NCBI RefSeq assembly: GCF_017357225.1
Contig: NZ_CP071607.1
Coordinates: 1-64,000 of the forward strand
From: Rhizobium binae
GTDB lineage: Bacteria > Pseudomonadota > Alphaproteobacteria > Rhizobiales > Rhizobiaceae
Length of the DNA stretch: 64,000 nt
Direction of reading: 5' to 3'
Shown here: one piece after another, positions 46,263 through 55,140 of the stretch
Layout of the letters: each line of letters opens with the position of its first letter
Numbering within the stretch: the first letter of the stretch is position 1
Notes under the pieces: model-generated
Told to the model about the DNA's origin: nothing
Seen by the model: only the letters and a program-made list of their open reading frames with translations
The model's database searches: none
Made by a program: the position numbers and the translations under genes

Positions 46263-46885
46263 CCGACAACTCCGAGCAGATAGACGAAGGAAAAGACGCC
46301 GATCCAGACGACGTCGAGGAAGTGCCAGAACATCGACAGGCACATCAGCCGGCGGCGATTGGCCTCGATCAAGCCGTGCAACGACACCTGGACCATCAGC
46401 GTGATCAGCCAGATGATGCCGAAGGTGACGTGCAGACCGTGCGTGCCGACCAGCGTGAAGAAGGAGGAGAGGAATGCGCTGCGCGTCGGCCCGGCGCCTT
46501 CATGGATCAGGTGGATGAATTCGTAGAGTTCGAGCCCGATGAAGGCGGCGCCGAACAGGCCGGTGACGGCGAGCCAGAACAGCGTTTCCGCCTTGGCATT
46601 CCGCTCCATCTGCAGCATGGCGAAGCCATAGGTGATCGAGGAGAGGAGCAGCATCGAGGTGTTGAGGGCGACGATCGGCAGATCGAAGAGATCGGCCGGC
46701 GACGCCCCGGCGGCATAGTTGCGGCCGAGCACGCCGTGAGTCGCAAACAGCACCGCGAAGATCAGGCAGTCGCTCATCAGGTAGAGCCAGAAACCGAGAT
46801 TGGTGCTGTTCTCCGGATGATGATCTTCCGTCAGGTAGAATTCAGGCTTTTCGGCCGTGTCGACAGTGTGATCGCTCATGGTCAT
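46259..46885 (-). CDS. cyoC: Cytochrome o ubiquinol oxidase subunit III
   Basis: The 208-residue protein has five spans and the subunit III pattern (GFWLYLMSDCLIFAVLFATH; VGTHGLHVTFGIIW; RLMCLSMFWHFLDVVWI). The start overlaps the last base of the cyoB stop codon (TAATG). A longer frame upstream lies inside cyoB and is not used. Confidence 0.95.
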   Translation of the reverse strand: MTMSDHTVDTAEKPEFYLTEDHHPENSTNLGFWLYLMSDCLIFAVLFATHGVLGRNYAAGASPADLFDLPIVALNTSMLLLSSITYGFAMLQMERNAKAETLFWLAVTGLFGAAFIGLELYEFIHLIHEGAGPTRSAFLSSFFTLVGTHGLHVTFGIIWLITLMVQVSLHGLIEANRRRLMCLSMFWHFLDVVWIGVFSFVYLLGVVG

Positions 46886-48885
46886 TACACCTGCTCGGCA
46901 AGCAGCGTGGTGCGCTTGCCTTCCGTTTCGGTGACTTCTTCGGCGGCGATGTAGAAGTCGCGTTTGTAGTTGAACGTATGGCCGATCGCCACGACGATCA
47001 GGGCGGCGAAGGAGACGACGACCAGCCACCACATGTACCAGATCAGACCGAAGGCGAGTGCGACGCTGATCGCCGACAGGATCGCGCCGGTGCCGGTATT
47101 CTTCGGCATGTGGATCGGCTTGAAGCCGCCGAGCGGCCGCTCGTAGCCGCGCCGCTTCATGTCGTACCAGCTGTCATGGTCGTGGACGACAGGGGTGAAG
47201 GCGAAGTTGTAGTCCGGCGGCGGCGAGGCGGTCGACCATTCAAGCGTCCGGGCGTCCCAGGGATCGCCGCTGTCGTCACGCAGTTCCTCGCGCTTGATGA
47301 AGCTGACGACGATCTGGATCAGGAAGGCGGCGATGCCGAGCGCGATCAGGCCGACGCCGAAGGCGGCGATGATGAACCAGATCTGCAGCGACGGGTCCTC
47401 GAATTGGCTCATGCGCCGGGTGACGCCCATCAGGCCGAGCACATAGAGCGGCATGAAGGCGAACCAGAAGCCGATCTGCCAGAACCAGAAGCTCAGCTTG
47501 CCCCAGAAGGGATCAAGCTTGAAGCCGAAGGCCTTCGGGAACCAGTAGTTCACGCCGGCGAACATGCCGAAGAGCACGCCGCCGATGATGACATTGTGGA
47601 AGTGGGCGATGAGGAACAGCGAATTGTGCAGCACAAAGTCGGCCGGGGGCACGGCGAGCATGACGCCGGTCATGCCGCCGATGACGAAGGTCACCATGAA
47701 GCCGACCGTCCACAGCATCGGCACCTCGTAGCGGATGCGGCCGCGATACATGGTGAAGAGCCAGTTGAAGATCTTCGCTCCCGTCGGGATCGAGATGATC
47801 ATCGTGGTGATGCCGAAGAAGGAATTGACGGAAGCACCCGAGCCCATCGTGAAGAAGTGGTGCAGCCAGACGATGTAGGACAGGATCATGATCACGCAGG
47901 TGGCGTAGACCATCGAGGCGTAGCCGAAGAGGCGTTTTCCCGAGAATGTGGCGACGACTTCCGAGAAGATGCCGAAGGCCGGCAGCACCAGGATGTAGAC
48001 CTCAGGATGACCCCAGATCCAGATGAGGTTGATGTACATCATCGGATTGCCGCCGAGGTCGTTGGTGAAGAAGTTCGTCCCGGCATAGCGGTCGAGCGAC
48101 AGCAGCGCCAGCGTTGCCGTCAGGATCGGGAAGGAGGCGACGATCAGCACGTTGGTGCAGAGGGCCGTCCAGGTGAAGACCGGCATCTTCATGAAGGTCA
48201 TGCCGGGCGCGCGCATCTTGACGATGGTGGCGATCAGGTTGATGCCGGACAGCGTCGTGCCGACACCGGCCACCTGCAGGCCCCAGATATAATAATCGAC
48301 GCCGACACCAGGACTATAGGCGGCGCCCGATAGCGGCGGATAGGCGAGCCAGCCGGTCTGGGCGAATTCGCCGATGAACAGCGACAGCATGATGATGATC
48401 GCGCCGGCAGTGGTCATCCAGAAGGAGAAGTTGTTGAGGAAGGGGAAGGAGACGTCGCGAGCGCCGATCTGCAGCGGCACCACGAAGTTCATCAGGCCGG
48501 TGACGAAGGGCATCGCCACGAAGAAGATCATGATGACGCCGTGGGCGGTGAAGATCTGGTCATAATGGTGTGGCGGCAGGTAGCCTTCCGACCCGAACGC
48601 GATTGCCTGCTGGACGCGCATCAGGATGGCGTCGGAGAAGCCGCGCAGCAGCATGATGACCGCCAGGATCACATACATGATGCCGATCTTCTTGTGATCG
48701 ACGCTGCAGATCCAGTCGTGCCAGAGCGGACCCCAGAACTTGAAATAGGTGATAGCGCCGAGCACGGCGAGGCCGCCGATGACGACGCCGATGAAGGTCA
48801 CCACCAGGATCGGCTCGTGATAGGGGATGGCGTCGAGGGTCAACCGGCCGAAGATGAACTTCAGGAGGTCAGGATTGGAAAACAT
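46885..48885 (-). CDS. cyoB: Cytochrome o ubiquinol oxidase subunit I
   Basis: The 666-residue catalytic subunit of the bo3-type quinol oxidase contains the heme-copper motifs: [15 protein letters not shown] (heme ligand His), [17 protein letters not shown] (CuB His with the cross-linked Tyr), LHHFFTMG (CuB His pair) and [11 protein letters not shown] (heme ligands). The enzyme oxidises ubiquinol, reduces O2 and pumps protons. It is operonic with cyoA, cyoC, cyoD and SURF1. Confidence 0.96.
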   Translation of the reverse strand: MFSNPDLLKFIFGRLTLDAIPYHEPILVVTFIGVVIGGLAVLGAITYFKFWGPLWHDWICSVDHKKIGIMYVILAVIMLLRGFSDAILMRVQQAIAFGSEGYLPPHHYDQIFTAHGVIMIFFVAMPFVTGLMNFVVPLQIGARDVSFPFLNNFSFWMTTAGAIIIMLSLFIGEFAQTGWLAYPPLSGAAYSPGVGVDYYIWGLQVAGVGTTLSGINLIATIVKMRAPGMTFMKMPVFTWTALCTNVLIVASFPILTATLALLSLDRYAGTNFFTNDLGGNPMMYINLIWIWGHPEVYILVLPAFGIFSEVVATFSGKRLFGYASMVYATCVIMILSYIVWLHHFFTMGSGASVNSFFGITTMIISIPTGAKIFNWLFTMYRGRIRYEVPMLWTVGFMVTFVIGGMTGVMLAVPPADFVLHNSLFLIAHFHNVIIGGVLFGMFAGVNYWFPKAFGFKLDPFWGKLSFWFWQIGFWFAFMPLYVLGLMGVTRRMSQFEDPSLQIWFIIAAFGVGLIALGIAAFLIQIVVSFIKREELRDDSGDPWDARTLEWSTASPPPDYNFAFTPVVHDHDSWYDMKRRGYERPLGGFKPIHMPKNTGTGAILSAISVALAFGLIWYMWWLVVVSFAALIVVAIGHTFNYKRDFYIAAEEVTETEGKRTTLLAEQV

Positions 48886-48927
48886 GGAACAACCCGTTCA
48901 TTATGTCTTGCGACGCAAAGCGCCAGG

Positions 48928-50082
48928 TTAATTATTGTTGTTGAGCTGCGCCGGCGCCGGATCGGCACCGTTGCTCATGCCGGGCATGGAATGGCCGTCA
49001 TGCTGCATGTCCATGCCGGGCATGTCGTGCTGCATGCTGTTGCCGTCGGTGTTTCTGTCCGGTTCGCTGCGCGCCGGAGCACCCGTCGCCGGCACGGTTG
49101 CGCCCGGCTGGACGACGCCTTCGCCGGCATGGCGGTTGTCATATTGCAGCTTTTCACGGTTTTCGGCGCTTTCCTTGCCGCCGCCGCCCATCATGTCGAT
49201 GTGCATCATTTCGTTCATGCACATCTTGCCTGGTGTGGCGCACATGTTGAGGATGGCGTTGTAGAGGTCGGCGTCGGCGCCGGCATAATAGCGCACCGGC
49301 TCCTTCTCGCTCGGCTTCTCGAGCTTCAGATAGGCGTCGCGATTGAGCATCGTGCCCTGCTGCTTGATCTTGGCCACCCAGCTGTCGAAGCCTTCGCGGC
49401 TAAGGCCATGGAACTTGAAGCGCATGTGCGAGAAGCCGGCGCCGCTGTAATTGGCGGAGAAGCCCTCATACTCGCCCTCCCGGTTGATGACGGCGTGCAG
49501 CTTCGTCTCCATGCCCGGCATGGCGTAGATCTGGCCTGCAAGGGCGGGGATGTAGAAGGAATTCATCACGGAGGAGGCAGTGATCTTGAAGTTGATCGGC
49601 TGGTCCACCGGAGCGGCGAGCTCGTTGACGGTGGCGATGCCCAGATCGGGATAGAAGAACAGCCATTTCCAGTCGAGCGCCACGACCTCGACGGTCAGCG
49701 GCTTGGTATCGGCCGGAATGGCGCGCTCCGCATCGAGGCGGTCGAGCGGGCGGTAGGGATCGAGCTTGTGCGTGGAAATCCAGGTGACGGCGCCGAGCGC
49801 GATGATGATCGCCAGCGGCGCTGCCCAGATGACGATTTCGAGGCGGGTCGAATGATGCCATTCCGGCGCGTAGGTCGCGGCCGCGTTGGAGCGGCGGTAG
49901 CGCCAGGCGAAGAGCAGCGTCAGGAAGATCACCGGAACGATGATCAGAAGCATCAGCACCGTCGAGATGACGATCAGATCGCGCTGTTGCGCGGCGATGT
50001 CGCCGGAGGGCGCCATGACCACCATGTTGCATCCTGCCAGGAAAAGCAGCGGCAAGACGGATAGAAGGCGGGAAAACTTCAT
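48928..50082 (-). CDS. cyoA: Cytochrome o ubiquinol oxidase subunit II with Met/His-rich tail
   Basis: The 384-residue lipoprotein subunit starts at MKFSRLLS (50082), with the lipobox LAGC at about residues 16-19 and two membrane helices. The cupredoxin domain lacks the CuA ligands of cytochrome c oxidases (SANYSGAGFSHMRF in place of the CxxxC site), so it is a quinol oxidase. Compared with about 315 residues in E. coli, it has a C-terminal extension of roughly 70 residues ending in a Met/His-rich stretch (HDMPGMDMQHDGHSMPGM) that resembles periplasmic copper-binding sequences. Confidence 0.95.
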   Translation of the reverse strand: MKFSRLLSVLPLLFLAGCNMVVMAPSGDIAAQQRDLIVISTVLMLLIIVPVIFLTLLFAWRYRRSNAAATYAPEWHHSTRLEIVIWAAPLAIIIALGAVTWISTHKLDPYRPLDRLDAERAIPADTKPLTVEVVALDWKWLFFYPDLGIATVNELAAPVDQPINFKITASSVMNSFYIPALAGQIYAMPGMETKLHAVINREGEYEGFSANYSGAGFSHMRFKFHGLSREGFDSWVAKIKQQGTMLNRDAYLKLEKPSEKEPVRYYAGADADLYNAILNMCATPGKMCMNEMMHIDMMGGGGKESAENREKLQYDNRHAGEGVVQPGATVPATGAPARSEPDRNTDGNSMQHDMPGMDMQHDGHSMPGMSNGADPAPAQLNNNN

Positions 50083-50471
50083 GAGTTTTGGCACGTCTCT
50101 AAGCTCTTGTTGTTTCGTTATGTCCGCGACTAAAGCACTGAACCGGATAGCGACATGAGGCGGAAGGTCGCAGTGCAGCAATCATGCCGCACTGCGGCAA
50201 AAATCATCGGGCGCTAGTGCTTTGAAATCCTGATGACATATGGAAGGATTTTACGACCTGCGCATGTTTGACTCCAATATATCCGCAACAGCCGGTCAGG
50301 CCAGCTTTTGCAGGGGAAATCGCCGTCGGGATCAGGCAATTTTTTGGGTCTCCGCTTCATTTGGGCCGTGATGATGAACTATTTCAGTCTCACGGACTTG
50401 ATAAGCCTGCCGGTTTGATCAAGATCACGCTTGGGGCGTCTTGCCGGAAGCGCCTTAACGAGGAGGCGTTT
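50083..50471. other. Divergent regulatory region between cyoA and the MHS transporter
   Basis: Nearly 390 bases without a gene. It should hold the cyo promoter (left) and the transporter promoter (right). An FNR/FixK-like box is at 50415-50428. A possible dyad, GTGC...GCAC, is near 50172-50197. Confidence 0.5.
50415..50428. promoter_or_regulatory. FNR/FixK-type box upstream of the MHS transporter
   Basis: TTGATCAAGATCAC matches the anaerobox TTGAT-N4-ATCAA at 9 of 10 fixed positions. Its centre is about 50 bases before the transporter ATG. Control by FixK or FnrN is inferred from the match alone. Confidence 0.45.
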
Positions 50472-51803
50472 ATGGCAACAACATCGCATTACGGACCGTC
50501 GTCGTCGTCGCTGGAACGCGACGCGCGGCGTATTCACGACGACAAGCCGGTGTCACCGGGCAGCATCGCCATCGGCGTGGTGATCGGCCGCATGTCGGAA
50601 TTTTTCGATTTCTTCGTCTACGGCCTCGCCTCGGTCCTGGTCTTTCCCCAGCTTGTCTTTCCCTTCGCGCCCGACAGGCTGACCGGCACGCTCTATTCCT
50701 TCGCCATCTTCTCGCTTGCCTTCCTCGCCCGGCCCGTCGGCTCCGTTGTCTTCATGACCATCGACCGGATGTATGGACGCGGCACCAAGCTGACAATCGC
50801 GCTCTTCCTGCTCGGGGGCTCAACCGCCTCGATCGCCTTCCTGCCGGGTTACGAGGAGATCGGCGTCTGGTCGATCGCGCTCCTGGCGCTCTTCCGTCTC
50901 GGCCAGGGTTTTGCGCTCGGCGGGGCCTGGGACGGGCTTGCCTCGCTGCTGGCGCTCAACGCGCCGGCCAATCACCGCGGCTGGTATGCGATGATCCCGC
51001 AGCTCGGCGCGCCGATCGGTTTTGCCCTGGCAAGCACGCTCTTCGGTTATTTCGTCGCCAATCTTTCCAGCGAGGATTTCCTCTCCTGGGGCTGGCGTTA
51101 TCCCTTCTTCGTCGCCTTCGCGATCAATGTCGTGGCGCTGTTCGCGCGTCTGCGCCTGGTCATGACCAAGGAATTCGGTACGCTGCTCGAACAGCACGAG
51201 CTGGAGGCAGCGCCGATCCTCGACGTGCTGCGCGTTCATGGCCGCGACATTCTGATCGGCGCCTTCGTGCCGCTCGCGAGCTTCGCCATGTTCCACCTCG
51301 TCACCATCTTCCCGCTCGGCTGGATGAGCCTTTACGGTGACCAGCCGATCGGCGCCTTCATGGTGGTGCAGGTGGTCGGCGCCATGGTCGGTGTCGTCGC
51401 GATCATCGCCTCGGGGCTGATCGCCGACCGCATCGGACGGCGCGCCCAGCTTGCCATCTGCGCCGTCATCATCGCCATCTTCAGCTTTGTCGGGCCGATC
51501 CTGATCGCATCCGGCAATAGTGGCCACGACGCTTTCGTCATCATCGGCTTCGGCGTGCTCGGCCTATCCTTCGGCCAGGCAACCGGCTCGATCTCGTCGC
51601 GTTTCGGCCGCGGCTATCGTTATACCGGCGCCGCCTTCACGTCGGACCTCGCCTGGCTGATCGGCGCCGGCTTCGCGCCGCTGGTGGCGCTCAGCCTCTC
51701 CAGCCGCTTCGGCCTGACCTTCGTCGGCTATTACCTGCTCTCCGGCGCCATCTGCACGCTGGCCGCACTCGCCTTCAGCAAGGCGCTGGAACAGCGCGAA
51801 TAG
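50472..51803 (+). CDS. MFS metabolite:H+ symporter family (MHS) transporter
   Basis: The 443-residue protein has 12 spans and MHS-type features: RMSEFFDFFVYGLASV in span 1 and RPVGSVVFMTIDRMYGR in the first cytoplasmic loop. Relatives (KgtP, ProP, ShiA) import organic acids or compatible solutes with protons. The ATG at 50472 follows AGGAGG; an in-frame earlier start at 50268 is unlikely. It is divergent from the cyo operon. Confidence 0.9.
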   Translation: MATTSHYGPSSSSLERDARRIHDDKPVSPGSIAIGVVIGRMSEFFDFFVYGLASVLVFPQLVFPFAPDRLTGTLYSFAIFSLAFLARPVGSVVFMTIDRMYGRGTKLTIALFLLGGSTASIAFLPGYEEIGVWSIALLALFRLGQGFALGGAWDGLASLLALNAPANHRGWYAMIPQLGAPIGFALASTLFGYFVANLSSEDFLSWGWRYPFFVAFAINVVALFARLRLVMTKEFGTLLEQHELEAAPILDVLRVHGRDILIGAFVPLASFAMFHLVTIFPLGWMSLYGDQPIGAFMVVQVVGAMVGVVAIIASGLIADRIGRRAQLAICAVIIAIFSFVGPILIASGNSGHDAFVIIGFGVLGLSFGQATGSISSRFGRGYRYTGAAFTSDLAWLIGAGFAPLVALSLSSRFGLTFVGYYLLSGAICTLAALAFSKALEQRE

Positions 51804-51879
51804 GTCGAACCGCAGCAGCACGCCGTCAAGCCCGGCGTGCTGCTCATCCTCTATCGTCTCGAAGAGCGGCACCGCCGAA

Positions 51880-52416
51880 TTGATGCAACATTTGTTGGTC
51901 GTCAGCGATATCCACGGCTTTCCCGAAACCTTTACCGACCTATCGGATGTTGGGTTTTCTCAGCACCGCGTATTGCAACTGGCCGACCTGAGTGGCCGAC
52001 CCGATCTGCGCGGAGACGACCTGCATCACCATCTTTTCAACGATGACGGCATGCGGCATGCGATTCGGGCACTTCGCGAGGTTGACGGACGCGGGTGCTC
52101 GGCGATCGGTTTCAGCGCCGGTGAAACCGTCTTGTGGAATGCCGTCAAGGAAGGGCTGGAGCTTCAGGCGCTGATCTGCGTGTCATCAACCAGATTGCGC
52201 TTCGAAACGGCTCCACTGAATATCCCTGCAATGGTCGTCTGGGGAGAACTCGATCCATATCGGCCATCTGAAAGCTGGAACCACGCTGTCCCTCAACGTT
52301 GGAAAACATACTCGGGCAAGCAGCACGACTTTTACCGCATCGAAGTGCTTGCAACCGAATCGCCGTTGCGGGCCGATATTGCCGCGTTCATCGAAGGCCG
52401 TTTCCTCGTTGCATAG
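51880..52416 (+). CDS. Small alpha/beta-hydrolase-like protein
   Basis: The 178-residue protein looks like a compact alpha/beta hydrolase of the dienelactone-hydrolase type: nucleophile elbow GFSAGE (Ser near residue 79), a late acid in WGELDPYRP and His in GKQHDFY. It is shorter than typical members (about 220-240). Substrate unknown. Two adjacent ATGs are possible starts. Confidence 0.7.
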   Translation: MMQHLLVVSDIHGFPETFTDLSDVGFSQHRVLQLADLSGRPDLRGDDLHHHLFNDDGMRHAIRALREVDGRGCSAIGFSAGETVLWNAVKEGLELQALICVSSTRLRFETAPLNIPAMVVWGELDPYRPSESWNHAVPQRWKTYSGKQHDFYRIEVLATESPLRADIAAFIEGRFLVA

Positions 52417-52640
52417 CGCATGGCGCTTCGGCCAGCGCGGGCGGGTCGCCGTGGTTTTGCGAACATGCAGGCTTTCATTTTCGGCTGCAGCTCTAATTGA
52501 GGGCGTAGCGCTGGGTTCCCATCTAAACAACGCGAAAGGAGATCAGATCGCGAACATGCGGACTTCATCGGGGCCAGCGGTCCTGCGCCGCACACAAAGG
52601 CCGGACATACGACCGCTACCGATCCCTACGGCGGATATCG
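52417..52640. other. Intergenic stretch before the IS30 remnant
   Basis: No gene could be supported here. Given the transposase tail that follows, it may be scrambled mobile-element sequence, but no clear transposase reading was found. Confidence 0.35.
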
Positions 52641-52778
52641 TCAAAAAATGCTACCGACGGCGAGCTGAACGACATCTGTGACCGGCTGAACTCGACGCCG
52701 CGGAAGTGCTTAGGCTATCGAACACCCGCGAAATTCTTTCGCAAGAAACTACTCGCGCAAATGCGACGCGTCGGCTAG
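52641..52778 (+). pseudogene. IS30-family transposase remnant (last ~45 codons)
   Basis: The frame ending at the TAG at 52776-52778 reads LNDICDRLNSTPRKCLGYRT followed by PAKFFRKKLLAQ, the characteristic C-terminus of IS30-type transposases. There is no start codon and no upstream catalytic domain in frame, so only the 3' end of the gene survives. It has no detectable inverted repeat in the vicinity. Confidence 0.8.
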
Positions 52779-52811
52779 CGTCACAGGCGCAGGTCGCAGT
52801 TCGGCATGAAC

Positions 52812-53468
52812 TCACATGTCATTTCGCCCCGTACCGGAATCGAGTCCTTGCTGCCGTCGGCCGGGCCGTGACCTGGATGCTTCGCCAGTGGATATCAGCG
52901 CTTCGGCCGTGCGGCGAAGCAACGGCGTGGCCTCGCCCGGTTCGAAAATTTGTGAGCTGACGAAGGCGCCATTTATGAGAACCGCGAGCTGACCCGCAAG
53001 TTCATCGGGGGCAGCCACGTCGAGATGCTCCGCGATCACTTTCAGCCGCCGCCGCATCTCGCGCTTATGAGCCTCGGCGATCTTGCGCGCGGGATGGTCA
53101 GCTTCAGGAAACTCGGCGGCAACGTTGATCTGCGGGCAGCCCCGGTAGTGCGGCCGTCCGACACGTTCGCCAATCCAACCCAGATGGGCATCTAACTCCG
53201 CCCTGGCATTGTCTTGATGTTGTGCTGTCACGCTGTCCCAGTGGCCCCAGAAGTCCTGATCTTCGCGCTCCAGGAATGCGGCGACAAGATCGTCCTTCGT
53301 GCCGAAATGACGATAGAGGCTCGTCTTCGCGACGCCGGCTTTCTCGACCACCAAGTCGACACCGACCGCCCGAACGCCCTGCTTGTAGAAGAGCGCTGAC
53401 GCGGTTTCCAGGATCCTGTTGCGGACGTCGGCGCCCTGGCCGACAGTGACCGATGCGGTTCTTGACAT
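52812..53468 (-). CDS. TetR/AcrR-family regulator next to an oxidoreductase gene
   Basis: The 218-residue protein has a TetR HTH (VEKAGVAKTSLYRHFGTKDD) and a TetR C-terminal domain with PHYRGCPQINVAAEF. The start at 53468 (MSRTASVTV) is 32 codons inside the longest frame. The last 20 or so residues (SRSRPGRRQQGLDSGTGR) are basic and low in complexity and end 33 bases from the IS30 remnant, so the original C-terminus may have been replaced. It is divergent from the gene at 53575, with a large palindrome between the two. Confidence 0.87.
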   Translation of the reverse strand: MSRTASVTVGQGADVRNRILETASALFYKQGVRAVGVDLVVEKAGVAKTSLYRHFGTKDDLVAAFLEREDQDFWGHWDSVTAQHQDNARAELDAHLGWIGERVGRPHYRGCPQINVAAEFPEADHPARKIAEAHKREMRRRLKVIAEHLDVAAPDELAGQLAVLINGAFVSSQIFEPGEATPLLRRTAEALISTGEASRSRPGRRQQGLDSGTGRNDM

Positions 53469-53518
53469 GCTTAGCCTCCACTTTCTCCAACAAATATAGC
53501 ACGGAAGGCCTTGACGCG

Positions 53519-53561
53519 CTACAGACCTGTATGTTTCTGTCGGAAACAGACAGGTCTGTAG
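53519..53561. promoter_or_regulatory. 43-bp near-perfect palindromic operator between TetR and oxidoreductase genes
   Basis: Two 19-base arms (53519-53537 and 53543-53561) match at 17 of 19 positions around a 5-base centre. The right arm reads GAAACAGACAGGTCTGTAG. It ends 13 bases before the oxidoreductase ATG and overlaps a possible promoter (TTGACG at 53511-53516). The size suits two TetR dimers. Confidence 0.8.
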
Positions 53562-53574
53562 CACGGAGGACGTA

Positions 53575-54612
53575 ATGACAGAGAATGTGATGGTAGCCGC
53601 TGGGACGGTGGCGGTATTGGGAGCAACAGGGCATACCGGCCGCTTCGTGGTCGCAGAATTGTTGCGCCGTGGGCTTCGGCCGATCGCAATCGCCCGCAGT
53701 GCCGAGGCGCTCGCAGCGGCAAACTTTCACGAGCCGGAGGTGCTCTGCCGCCTTGCGACCGTCGACGATGAGGGATCGCTCATGCGGGCATTGGCCGGCG
53801 CAGACGCCTTGATCAATTGCGCAGGGCCATTCCTCGATACCGCCGACGCGCTCGCCGCCGCAGCTGTGAAGTCTGGGATCCACTATGTCGATGTCAGCGC
53901 CGAGCAACCGAGTGTGAGATCGACCCTAGAGAAGTTCAATGAGCCTGCGCGCGAGGCCGGCGTTGCCATCATCCCCGGTATGGGATTCTACGGCGGGTTC
54001 GCCGATCTGCTGGTCACCGCCACGTTGGGAGATTGGGCCTCTGCGGACGCGATTGACATCTTGATCGGCCTCGACAGCTGGCACCCGACGCGCGGCACCC
54101 GCGTTACCGGTGAACGGAACAAGGCAACACGCATGGTTGTCTCCGAGGGCCGCCTCAGTCCCTTAGGGCTTCCGCCCGCGCAGAAGCATTGGGAATTTGG
54201 GTACGAGCTGGGCAGCCAGATCGTCAGCGAAATGCCATTCTCGGAGATCGTTCTGATCTCTCGGCACGTCAAGACAACAGAGCTCCACACCTATTTGAGC
54301 GCGGTCGCTCTAAGCGACATTCGCGACGAGGCGACGCCCGCTCCGAAGGCGGCGGACCCGACCGGGCGCTCAGCGCAACAGTTCGTCGTCGAAGTCGTCG
54401 CGAGGCGCGAAGGAGCCAGCCGACGGACTGTTGCCCGAGGACAGGACATTTACGCCTTCACCGCACCGCTCGTGTGCGAGGTCATCGAGCGTCTTCTCGG
54501 CCGGCAGTTCAGCCATGCAGGAGCACACGCGCCGAGCGAAATCCTCAACGCCGAGGAGGTACTAATCGCGCTCCAGCCCGATCACTTGGCGTTCGAAATT
54601 GCCGCGAGGTGA
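53575..54612 (+). CDS. Saccharopine-dehydrogenase-like NAD(P)-binding oxidoreductase
   Basis: The 345-residue protein starts with a Rossmann motif, VAVLGATGHTGRFVV (about residues 11-25), followed by LINCAGPF and HYVDVSAEQ as in the saccharopine dehydrogenase / trans-acting enoyl reductase superfamily. The true substrate is unknown. A GGAGGA site precedes the ATG. Its divergent TetR partner and the shared palindrome suggest induction by a small molecule. Confidence 0.82.
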   Translation: MTENVMVAAGTVAVLGATGHTGRFVVAELLRRGLRPIAIARSAEALAAANFHEPEVLCRLATVDDEGSLMRALAGADALINCAGPFLDTADALAAAAVKSGIHYVDVSAEQPSVRSTLEKFNEPAREAGVAIIPGMGFYGGFADLLVTATLGDWASADAIDILIGLDSWHPTRGTRVTGERNKATRMVVSEGRLSPLGLPPAQKHWEFGYELGSQIVSEMPFSEIVLISRHVKTTELHTYLSAVALSDIRDEATPAPKAADPTGRSAQQFVVEVVARREGASRRTVARGQDIYAFTAPLVCEVIERLLGRQFSHAGAHAPSEILNAEEVLIALQPDHLAFEIAAR

Positions 54613-54619
54613 CCATGCC

Positions 54620-54899
54620 TTGCAACAAAGAGAAGTGAAATGAGCTCTTCTCGATCGGGAGGGTCAGATTCGGCACATCAATCCGCAGGCTGCGATCGCA
54701 TTGGACGATGTTATCCGGCATCAGCCCAAAATGCTCGCCGATCACCCCGAGACAGGACGCAGCGGTCGTCTCGAGGGAACACGCGAATTGGTCATTCCGC
54801 GCACCGCATTTCTGCTGATCTATCGCGTCGACACAAAGGCGCAGAGGTTGGAAATACTGCGCCTTCTTCATGGCCAAGCAATGGCCGCCGAGATCTTAG
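54620..54899 (+). pseudogene. Decayed ParE/RelE-family toxin gene
   Basis: In one frame the stretch reads ALLDREGQIRHI, NPQAAIALDD, MLADHPETGRSGRLEGTREL, VI and EILRLLHG, the full order of a ParE/RelE toxin. Two lesions break it. A TGA at 54641-54643 lies where Trp is usual after REVK. A frameshift after LLHG (about 54872-54876) puts the expected ending (KQWPPRS, stop at 54897) in another frame. No antitoxin gene lies upstream, where the oxidoreductase gene ends 8 bases before it. An open frame from a TTG at 54701 survives, but I do not think it makes a functional toxin. Confidence 0.78.
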
Positions 54900-55140
54900 T
54901 TTTAATCCTTAGAGGCGGAACAAGAACCACTCCAGACCGTACGCTGAGATCGAACGAGCTTGAACCATGATGCCAGGCCGTTTGCTGCAAGGAGCGAAAC
55001 AAACCACATGACCAACTCCCGTGGCGCAGTGGATTTAGGGATTGCGCGCGGTTTTCCGTCTCTTAACATAGCTTGGCCACCTTGGCCCTCAGGCCGGACT
55101 CTTATCCCTCCTTGACGATATCCAATCCTGGGAAGGTCGA

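Noticed and set aside
52349..52681. Open frame covering the hydrolase end and the gap to the IS30 tail
   Set aside because: Frame differs from the transposase tail and has no recognisable content.
54640..54912. A 90-codon frame starting MSSSRSGGSD as a novel small gene
   Set aside because: It is a shifted reading of the decayed ParE sequence, which explains the stretch better.
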